Positions 55,522 to 64,000 of a stretch of DNA of 64,000 bases are shown here, one piece after another (the first letter of the stretch is position 1; the number at the start of each line of letters is the position of its first letter). Under the pieces are notes generated by a model, which saw only the letters and a list, made by a program, of their open reading frames with translations, was not told the origin of the DNA and made no database searches. The position numbers and the translations under genes are program-made. Source of the DNA: Eucommia ulmoides (taxonomy: Eukaryota > Streptophyta > Magnoliopsida > Garryales > Eucommiaceae); contig CM028327.1 of the NCBI GenBank assembly GCA_016647705.1, positions 6,519,726-6,583,725 of the forward strand, written 5' to 3'.

Positions 55522-58500
55522 ATGAAGATTATCACATGCAATTGTAGGGGAACGAGAAACAATAATTTTTGAAACTTTTTTAGAGATATGATTCATATGC
55601 ATAGACCGAATGTGGTGATTTTATTAGAAATTAAAGTTGAGTTGAATGTGATGGGAAATTTGTTCAATGATCAAGGTTTCACTGCATCCACCCATGTTGA
55701 TCCCTGTGGTAGAATGAGAGGTATTTGGATGTTGTGGATTCCCGAAAAAAATTGTATTAGCCAACTTAGCACTAGTGACCAGTTTATTCATGTTAAGGTT
55801 AAGAAAGTTGATTTTGAAGAATGGGTCTTGTCTGCAGTTTATGCTAGCCCTAATCCAAGATGTAGGAGTGATTTATGGATGAATTTATGTCACACTGCCA
55901 AAACGATTAATGCTCCATGGATGGTGACTGGGGATTTGAATGACATTGCTAGTCAAGCGAAAAAATCTAGAGCGTCCACGACTTTAGATTTGGCCAGAAT
56001 CAACAAATTCAACAATAATATTGATGACTGCGGTTTGGTGGACCTTGGAAGTAATGGGACGAATTTTACTTGGACCTGTATGAATAGGAATGGTATTAAA
56101 ATTGGTAAGAGATTGGACCGAGCCATGGCTAATGAGGAGTCGTGCTCTAACTTCCCTGAAATTATCGTGGAAAGTCTTCCGCGTACGTATTCTGACCACG
56201 TCGAAACTCTTCCGCGTATGTATTTTGATCACCTATTCTTATTAACATGCTTGGTATTCATAGAATTGTTAAAAATAAGTCATTTTGTTTTGAAGCAATG
56301 TGACTTACTCATTGTGACTTTCCTTGATACTAATTGGGATAGACAACAAATTGATTTAAAACATAAACTTAAAAAGATTACCAATGATTTGATTAAATGG
56401 AATAAGGAGGTGTTTGATAATCTTTTTAGAAAAAAGAAAAATATCATTGCTAGGCTAAAAGGTATTCAATTAGCCCAAGATAGAAACTATACCAATTATC
56501 TTGACCATCTTGAAAACAAACTACGCCATGAATACTTATATATCTTAAGATAAGAGAAAAAAATTTGGGCTCAGAAGTCTAGAATCTTATGATTGAAAAT
56601 GAGAGAAAGAAATAACAAGTTTTTTCATAACATGGCTCTTCAAAGGAGAAGAAGAAATAGAATCAATATGCTTAAGTTAGATAATATTTGGATAAAGGAT
56701 TCGGGACAAATTAAAAATTATATCAGGAATCACTATAGTAATTTGTTCTTTGAAGAGTTGCAAGGTAATGATAGACAAAGAATTAAGAACTTTTGCCCTA
56801 TTATTGATGATCAATATCACTAATACTTTCTAACTAGTATCCCTTCTATAGAATAACTTGGGCTACTCTAAGAAATATTGGGGACGGAAAGGCTCCAGGA
56901 CCAGATGATTTTCAAACTATATTCTTTAAAAAAAATGTTTTTATAGATGTTTTTTTTTTTTAGATGTTTTTTTTTTTATAGATGTTCTGAGAAAAGTGAC
57001 CTCTACATACAATCATGACCTCTATATAAGTGAGACACACATGACATATATATAAATGAGACCTACCATGACTCATCAAGGAAAGAAATGACTAATCAAT
57101 ATTTTTTCTTAAAATATTACACACATAGCCTCTTATATTAAATAATATTATTATTAAACTAAAAAATTGCACTTATAGCCCCATACGTTTTCAAATATTT
57201 ATCTTTGCCTTAAAATTCCATGATGTATCAAAATTTCCCAATAAAAATTGTAACTTATTTTAAATAAAATATTATTTTCAAAAAAAAATTCGAGATATTA
57301 CATTAGTTACGAAAATTCTTGTGTAGATTGAGACCTTATTTTGACAAGATTGTGGGTCCGAATCAAAGTAATTTTATTTCTAGGAGAATGACATCGGATA
57401 ATATTATTGTTACTCAGGAGGTTATACACTCTCTTGGAAGAATGAAAGGAAAAGGGAGAGGTATGATTATAAAACTTGATCTTGAGAAAGCCTATGACAG
57501 GATTAATTGGGATTTTTTAGAAGAAACTTTAATTGCTTTAAATATTTTGGGACATTGGGTTAAACCGATTATGATTCATGTGAGAACTTCATCACTTTCA
57601 ATTCTATGGAATGGAAAAACGCTTGAATAAATAAAACCGACTAGAGGTCTAAGACAATGGGACCCATTGTCCCCCTACCTCTTTGTCCTTTCCATGGAGA
57701 GACTCTCACATATGATTAATGAAAATGAGAGAAATGCTAAATGGAATAGTTTAAAAATAGGAAGGAGAAGTCTGTCTTTTAACTCATTTATTCTTTGCGG
57801 ATGATCTAATGCTATTTGCTAAAGCCAACGATAAAAAAGTGAACTCCATTTTGGATGTTATGTCTAAGTTTTCGAGTGCTTCGGGTCAAAGGATAAATTT
57901 TTGCAAATCCAAAATGTTTGTTTCTCCCAATATTGATAAGGTTAATGCTAAGGATGTAGGTAACAAGTTGAATATTAAACTAGTGGAGGACCTTGGCATA
58001 TACCTTGGAGTCCCGCTAATTTATGGGAGAAATTCTAAGAGGCATTATTATTTCATCTGGAAAAGATTATCTAGTTGGAAAGCTAACACGCTGTCTTTAG
58101 CTGGGAGGACTTTACTTATTAAATATGTAACTTATACGATTCATTTCTATAATATGCAAGTCTCCATCCTCCCTAAGAAATCTTGTGATGAGATTGATAA
58201 AATAAATCGTAAATTTCTTTGGGGTGAGGCTAATGATAAAAAGAAATATCATTTGATTAAATAAGAAAATGTTTGTAAACCCAAAGAGGAAGGGAGTTTG
58301 GATATTAGAGAAACTTGGAAAAGTTATAAATCCTTTATGTCCAAATTAGGTTGGAACAATGCAACTAGTAAGAAAAGTATTTGGGCCAGAATTTTGTGTG
58401 GAAAAGTTAGATAAGAGTCCAAGTACTTGAAAAGTGGAACCTCAAAATTCTTTTGTCCAGAAGGGTATAGTTAAAACTAAGAATATTCTTAGGGAATGAA

Positions 58501-59776
58501 TTAAATGAAAAATAGTGAATGAAGTTAATGTTCATCTTTGGAATGATTGGTGGTATGGCAACGGTCCCATGGGAGATGATGAATTACAATCTAGTTGGGA
58601 TCTAAAAGTTGCGGATATTATTAATGAGTATGGGGAATGGTTTTTTACTCCAATTTTTTACCTCATTAATGATACTTAAATGAGAAACATCTTGAATAAT
58701 GAACGCCCTAATTTAGATTTAGATGATAAATCCAATTGGATGTTTGAGAATAAGGAAAAATTTAATGTCAAGTCTGCTTATAACTTATTGAATAAGGAAC
58801 GGAAACATTAAATGCAATTAGATTTGGAAGTTAAAACTCCCTAAAAAACAATATTTTATGTGGCTTATTATGCATGGAAAATTAGTTACTAATCTTTTTA
58901 GATCCCTAAGATGTAATAATGTCTCAAGTTTTTGTCAAAGATATCAGGTTGAAACATAATGAATTGACAGTGTTTTAAGGAAATGTCCTAAAGTGGGTAG
59001 GATTTGGAACAATATAGCAGCTTGTCATGAAGGGTTCGATTCTATGAACTTGGACATCCAACAATGGGTCAAAAGGCATTTGAAAGGGAAATCCTCTAAT
59101 CCTTCTAAGCATTTTCTTTTCATGGCTATTATTTAGGAAATATGGAAAGATGGAAACAAATAAATCATAGAATGAGTTTAATCTAATTTTACTTTGACTT
59201 TAAATTATATTATGAGACCCAAAGATAATTTAATGGAATCTTTCTATTCTTCCTATACCATAAATGATAGAGCAGTTTCTAAATTCTCCCATTGGATGTT
59301 TCCTCAATCAAGGTTTTAGAAGTTGAACACTAATAGAAGTGTTATTGGAAATCCGAGAAAAGATGGTATTGGAGGTCTAGTTAGAAATAGATATAAAGTT
59401 TGGATGTTAGGCTATTCTGGCCAAATTCAGGATTGCACGAGTCTTGGAGCAAAAATTAGAAGCATTCATATGTGGATCACACTAGCTTTGGACAGAGAGA
59501 TTCTACATTAATTGTGCAAACCGACTCCCAGGAAGTAATTCAACTCATCTTGGGAGAGTGCTCAAATACGCATAGATGTGCTGTAAGAGATTCTTGAAGG
59601 ACAACAATTACGCTCTTCAGTATGTTCTGAGAAAAGCTAATAAATGTGCTGACTTCTTGGCTAAGAAGGGTGTCAATGGAGGCGTGGACTTGAAGATATT
59701 AGAGTCTCCCTTGGAAGATATGACAAAGTTTGTGTTAGCTGAGATGAATGCGAGTGTCTTTGACAGGTGCCCGTAA
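55522..59776 (+). pseudogene. LINE ORF2 (endonuclease, RT, RNase H)
   Basis: Begins ATG at 55522 (MKIITCNCRGTRNN), the AP-endonuclease start, then LLEIK, VTGDLNDIA and TYSDH catalytic motifs (to about 56196), with a 33-bp duplication there. The linker (56300-56820) and the RT start GDGKAPGPDDFQTIFF (about 56877) follow. About 370 bases of unrelated AT-rich sequence (56936-57305) replace the RT fingers. RT resumes with [55 protein letters not shown] and [12 protein letters not shown] (catalytic Asp pair, about 57797). A thumb/zf-RVT region and a decayed RNase H (GIGGLVRN ... ANKCADFLAKKG, 59323-59670) complete it. Many stops; inactive. Confidence 0.85.
56936..57305. other. AT-rich insertion replacing part of the LINE RT
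   Basis: Starts with three TATAGATG(T)n units and contains TGACCTCTACATA/TGACCTCTATATA direct repeats. No coding. The LINE RT frame stops before it and resumes after it with about 60-70 codons missing. Confidence 0.5.
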
Positions 59777-60059
59777 TTTTTGTGTTTTTGCTTTGTATGC
59801 ACTTTTATCTACCATTACAAAAAGGAAAAATTATCGTTTACTCCAAAAAAAAAAAAAAAAAACTATTTACCGCCTACTCCCTTCATCTTTTCCTTGCATC
59901 GATCACTCCCATCGGAGAGTTTTTCTTGCACCGATTATTCCCGTCGACAGTAAACATAGCATCGAAAACTCCCATTTTAAAAAATGATGAGGGAAGAGAT
60001 TACCGAAAATGCTCTCCAATGTTTCGCGTTAACGACGAGTACCTTATTTAGCTTTTGAG

Positions 60060-60199
60060 TTTCCTAATTTTGCAATAGTACATTCATTCGGAAATCAGAA
60101 CAGAGTGCAGTCGTTAGGTTTTTCAAGATTCCAATTTCAAGAGCGAGAATATTCATCGTCGGCGCAGATTAAGCATTTTACGATCATCAAACTGAAACA
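60060..60199 (+). other. Possible 5' leader exon of the MuDR-type gene
   Basis: A leader-like segment ends CTGAAACAG|GTAAGAATAAAG at 60199, a good donor. The next coding exon would start near 60887. The subterminal repeats at 60482-60783 would lie in this intron. Confidence 0.3.
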
Positions 60200-60481
60200 G
60201 GTAAGAATAAAGACTAGATTTTCGATGCGAATTTGCTGAATTCACGCATCAATTGATTTCTACAGATTCAATCAAATGTATTAAGATATATCTTTTTCGC
60301 CAGAATTTTTATTTTTTTACACACAACGAGTGTAGTCCATGAAGGAATTCATAATTTTTTTGGTACATTTCATTTATTTGATTAAATATGAACGCCGAGT
60401 TGATAAATCAATATCGATATGTGTTTTTTCGTATGCATCATGTACGATTTGTATCGATCTAGTTTAGTTCACATTTTTAAC

Positions 60482-60783
60482 ATATTATATTCAACATCTG
60501 CAAGAGATTTTTTTTTTTTTTTAGACAATGAATATGTTTTTCTGATAATAACAGTAATGTTACATTCAACATCAGTATGAGTTTTTATTTTTAGACAATA
60601 AATATGTATTTTTTTTACGATAACAATAATATTACATTCACATGAACACAAAGTTTTTATTGAGATGTTGAATATAACATGTTAAATCAGTACCTTTTTT
60701 GGTCGGACAAAGAGTGTTACATTCAACATGACCACATCTAAATCAATAATTAGATGAGGAACAATAATGTTACGTTCAATATC
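60482..60783. repeat. Left cluster of ATGTTACATTCAACAT motif
   Basis: Six copies or near-copies: about 60482, 60557, 60628, 60664 (inverted), 60715 and 60768. Consensus ATGTTACATTCAACATC. The same motif clusters at 63823-63967. Confidence 0.75.
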
Positions 60784-60886
60784 CACTTAATCAGATCATA
60801 TAGTTGGTTATATTTCACACGAACATAACATAACTAACATTTCATGTGAATGATATTTCACAAAAATTGCATCATCCATTACATTA

Positions 60887-61765
60887 ATGTGCAAATATGA
60901 GAATGTGACAACGGTTTTGAGGATGAAAAGCGGCAACAATTTGGTTGAGTTGAGTGAAAAATTAATAAATAAATGGTCAGATCTATTCAGTGCCAAATTT
61001 GAGTTGTCATACTCACTACCGGGACATCCAAAGTGTACGCTTGATGATCAAAATGATTATGAAGAAATGTTTTTGGTGACTGCCCACATGAACATTGATT
61101 TTTTAGAGGTCTGTGTACAAAAAAATGTGAGTGAATCAAGTACATCTACTAGTGCTTCTTCACGTGCAACTTTACCCCCAAACAATTGTGTCAATGGTGA
61201 TAGCGACGAGGAAATGGATTATATAGTCAGCTATGGTAATATGTTACAGTTAAGCAATGACAAATTGCTACTTTCCTCAAAATGGGCTGATGGTATTCAA
61301 GAGGTAGGGCAAAAATTTAGGGGAAGAACAAGTGAATTTCGTATGGTTTTGAAGAAATTTGTTGTAGAAGTTGGGTTTAATTTTTTTATCTCAGGAATGA
61401 TAAAACACGCGTGACAACTGAATGCTCACTACGGGAGGATAGAAAATGCCTATGGTTCGTGCATGGACGGGTAAGGAGCAAAAACTGTATCTTTTATATT
61501 CAAACTCTTGCAAACGAACACATATGTGGAGCTGCATTTCACACCAGTAAGAACAAAAAAATTGACTTCAAAAGTTATTTCATCATGTTTGGCTGATGAG
61601 GTGCGTTCCAACCCCGAAACTCGCCTGGTTGATGTTATTGACACTTTTAGAAAATAATATGGGCTAGAAATAACATACCAAAATGCATGGATAGGGGTAG
61701 AAAAGGTCAGGAATAATGTCTTTGGCGATTACTCGTCATCCTATGACCAATTGAGATGGTACGTT
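60887..61765 (+). pseudogene. MuDR-type (MULE) transposase, N-terminal part
   Basis: From ATG 60887 a 175-codon frame reads a PB1-like start (VTTVLRMKSGNNLVELSEKL, EMFLVTAHMNIDFLEVCV), an acidic/Ser linker, then LLLSSKWADGIQEVGQKF, the opening of the MuDR DNA-binding region. After a frameshift near 61385 it continues TECSLREDRKCLWFVHGRV, YIQTLANEHICGAAF, LADEVRSNPETRLVDVID, YGLEITYQNAWIGVEKV and GDYSSSYDQLRWYV. That is the Mutator transposase N-terminal region up to just before the catalytic DDE domain. LTR copy C interrupts it at 61766. The catalytic domain and SWIM finger are not seen in the window. Transposase of Mutator-like elements cuts and moves the element. Confidence 0.85.
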
Positions 61766-63602
61766 TGTCACACCCCAACCCGGACACTCGTCATGTGGGG
61801 CCGGCGTGACGTAGTCATGACACCTCCCAACTGACTAGCCAACCTCAATACGTCAATAACAAAAGTGTAAATCTATACAACACATATAATAGTCCCTTCT
61901 GATAGGGATACACTGTCCCGAACACAAATACAATCAAACAAATCCCCTGAACCTCACTTAGATTTCATTCATGATATCTCGTCTCCAAAATTTTCTTCAA
62001 ATGACTCTTTCGCGTGACCCGCATAACTCTATCTAGCGCCAGTAGGGGACCGACCAACTCCTAGCTATTTTACCTGCGAGTGTACTGCCTTCTTAGTAAA
62101 AATATTTTTATAATAATAAATCATTCTATAACATCTAAATAAATCAAGCGTTGAGTATAGAACCAGCACGTAACTAGTAAAATTCTCTATAATATAAGCA
62201 GTGAAAATAAAGCAATAAATATAAGTTTCATTCCAACCCATCCAGTAAAATAATACCAATCACCATAATAAATAATAAATCACCCAATATAAGTAAAACA
62301 TCACATCTCAAACACACATCTCAAACCACCACTCCACCACAACACACACAGGCTAGCTATAGTGATCGTTTTAACCTCACGATCGGGAGTTGCAACGGTA
62401 CCGTAACATTCGTAGGAATGCCTTCCTACGAAATATCCACACCCCTTTTTGGGGAGAAATATAATCCACACCCCTTACGGGGAGAAACATATATATCACA
62501 TGGGAAGAATCCACACCCCTTACAGGGAGAAATATAATTCACACCCCTTTCGGGGAGAAACCACACTCCTTTCGGGGAGACAACCATGGCATCGTCAAAA
62601 TCAAATACGGCATCATCGAATCACAACTCAATAAATATTGTCTACTCAACATCGTCAAATCACCACGTCTACCTCTTTTCCTCAAAATCAACTTTTAAAT
62701 CCAAAAATCATATTTCACACTTTCTTTTAAAGAAAACGTTTGATTTTATCAAAACCACTTTTCCACCCTTTATTTTTAGAAAACCAGACATTTTTTAGAA
62801 AAATAGATGTTTTCTATTCTCTTTTTAAAAACACTGTCTAATTTCACCAAATCCAACAAAAAATCATTTTCAACTTCTTTTTGAAAACTATCGAAATCTT
62901 CCGAAAAATCCAGTTTACCAATTCACTCAAATCCTGCTTGATCCATATCATTTATAAATTCATACAGTTTAAATAATCACATATTTCATCATATATATTC
63001 ATAGAAAAAATAGTTTGACAAGAAGACAATACACTCACCTCGTTAACCGCTCTCTAAAACCTTCACTGACCATACCCTATCGGGACACTGGTGCCTGCGA
63101 GCCTAATAGCAACAGAGCCTAAATTAATACCTTATCTAAAACAACTGAATCATGCAATGCAGACCCTATGTTCCAAATCGTTACTATTTTATGTACCACA
63201 TAATTAAAATTAATTAATCGTTAGGAAATTGTTACGATTTTGGGATTTGTAACGCTAAATAAAATTTAGTTTAACGAAAATTATTAATCGATTGAAATTT
63301 CACATGTTTTCGAATCGTTTGGTGACCACGAGATGGGTTTTTGATTTTTCAGTGGGGTGGTTTGTGTAATTCCTTTTTTTTTTTTCCGTTTCTGTTCTGT
63401 TTTGGCTTCCGCCGGCCAGCCACGCACCACCCGTCGGCAACCACCCTCACACACCCAACAGCCGCTCCGTCGGACCAAAACGGAGACCCACACAACCGTC
63501 GACCGAACAAAACCGACACACACATATACCCACCTGAAAACCGAACGGCATACCCACCCACCAAAAATAGACGGTCGGACACACCCCGCCACGACGACCC
63601 AT
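61766..63602 (+). mobile_element. LTR copy C (at least 1.84 kb) with hairpin core, truncated
   Basis: Starts TGTCACACCCC at 61766, the inverse of the ends of A and B, preceded by ACGTT (61761-61765). It carries the same landmarks in reverse: arm 62076-62094, palindrome 62395-62404, hairpins 62411-62580, arm 63020-63038, GGTGGTTTGTGTAATTCC (63355) and a GC-rich block up to about 63602. The far LTR end (GGTCTTGCA or GGTCCTACA) is missing, so the right side is deleted and no second target copy is found. The strand is the presumed LTR sense. Confidence 0.75.
62076..63038. repeat. Symmetric inverted-repeat core of LTR copy C
   Basis: Arms GCGAGTGTACTGCCTTCTT (62076-62094) and AAGAAGACAATACACTCAC (63020-63038) are reverse complements at 16 of 19. 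Central features on the plus strand: CGTAGGAA-TGCC-TTCCTACG (62411-62430) and about five CACCCCTTACGGGGAG-type hairpins (62449-62580). Inner arms are largely lost (GCTTGAT only). Confidence 0.7.
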
Positions 63603-63822
63603 GAATCGGCCTTCTTCTTCCCCTTGTGCTCGTCACCTCGACCAGACGATTCAGTATCAGTATGAATTGGAAGGACAATACCCATTTACATTTCGGCGAT
63701 AGTTTCCTTAATTTCAGCCTCCTTAATATGGACAACAGTTCAGAGGTGTTAAATTCAACAATTGTGTGACCAATCAGGTCATCAATGGTGTTTTCTTTGT
63801 TTTGACAATGCAATGCCAATAC
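63603..63822. other. Residual sequence between LTR C and the right motif cluster
   Basis: An open minus-strand stretch reads NTIDDLIGHTIVEFNTSELL and, in another frame, TESSGRGDEHKGKKKADSW. I do not recognise either. It may be the remains of the MULE 3' part. Confidence 0.3.
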
Positions 63823-63967
63823 ATGTTACATTTTAACTTCCACATATGTTGAATGTAACAACATAATAGATGAGAACATGACATCCACAATACATGTTAC
63901 ATTCAACATACATGACATGAGAACACTTGATGTTACATTCAACATTCACATGTGTTGAATGTAACAT
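63823..63967. repeat. Right cluster of ATGTTACATTCAACAT motif
   Basis: Copies at about 63823 (degenerate), 63844 (inverted), 63894, 63929 and 63952 (inverted). It mirrors the left cluster at 60482-60783. The window ends before any terminal inverted repeat could be seen. Confidence 0.75.
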
Positions 63968-64000
63968 ATAAAAGTTTCAATTTGTGCATACATGACATGA

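Larger units (their letters stand above)
53394..59862 (+). mobile_element. L1-type LINE, decayed, with poly(A) tail
   Basis: ORF1 (nucleic-acid-binding) and ORF2 (endonuclease, reverse transcriptase, RNase H) lie in order on the plus strand and end in an 18-base poly(A) at 59845-59862. Stops and shifts occur throughout. The 5' end is unknown because solo LTR B abuts it; its target duplication could not be found. Confidence 0.85.

Noticed and set aside
62449-62634. 61-codon frame with HTPYGEK repeats
   Set aside because: It is the CCCCTTACGGGG hairpin array of LTR C translated.
63284-63819. 156-codon minus-strand frame at the right end
   Set aside because: It crosses the LTR C boundary and reads GC-rich LTR sequence; not a gene.

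Overview
This is nuclear DNA from a flowering plant, most likely a eudicot: it is AT-rich, has GT-AG introns, a plant-type cytokinin-synthesis gene, plant retrotransposon lineages and copies of plastid DNA. I cannot name the species. Functional genes are sparse. Two protein-coding loci look intact or nearly so: an adenylate isopentenyltransferase (IPT5-like, 21336-22313 +) with a promoter, a 5'-UTR intron and a poly(A) region, and the final coding exon of a uL18-family (ribosomal L18p/L5e-like) protein (42872-43324 -). A short ABCC-transporter fragment (39.0-39.4 kb) is a relic.

The rest is layered transposable-element DNA. 1-7.1 kb: a gag-only Ogre/Tat-like Ty3/gypsy element whose gag is split by a 2.67-kb solo LTR (copy A, 1386-4059, 5-bp duplication CCCTC). 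7-16 kb: MITEs, a SINE with a 13-bp target duplication, and tandem duplications. 16-20.4 kb: LTR-like blocks with TATA boxes. 20.4-22.4 kb: the IPT gene. 22.4-32 kb: AT-rich spacer with Mutator-type and other MITEs. 32.3-38.4 kb: a three-level nest, in which a Tat-like LTR retrotransposon (32515-37940, two 795-bp LTRs) sits in a hAT-type MITE that sits in a Mutator-type MITE. 40.2-42.0 kb: a 1.85-kb gag-only Ty3/gypsy element. 44.4-46.1 kb: RTE-type LINE pieces. 46.7-47.9 kb: a shuffled mosaic of plastid fragments (16S, 5S, atpB, atpE). 50.8-53.4 kb: solo LTR copy B. 53.4-59.9 kb: a decayed L1-type LINE with its poly(A) tail. 60-64 kb: a MuDR-type transposase gene broken by LTR copy C and bracketed by clusters of a 17-bp subterminal motif.

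The least ordinary signal is shared by LTR copies A, B and C. Each holds a symmetric core in which long inverted arms (19 nt, 0.7-1.0 kb apart) bracket a tandem array of small hairpins, then an 8-bp-stem hairpin, then the palindrome ACGGTACCGT. The array sequence differs between copies (TCCGC-TTCG-GCGGA type in A, CCCC-GNAA-GGGG type in B and C), but a hairpin-forming array stays in the same place, and in A there is a compensatory base-pair change. The second is the ATGTTACATTCAACAT motif cluster on both sides of the MuDR-type transposase.

All calls come from reading the sequence by eye. Element ends marked approximate may be off by tens of bases, and family names rest on remembered motifs, not on searches.
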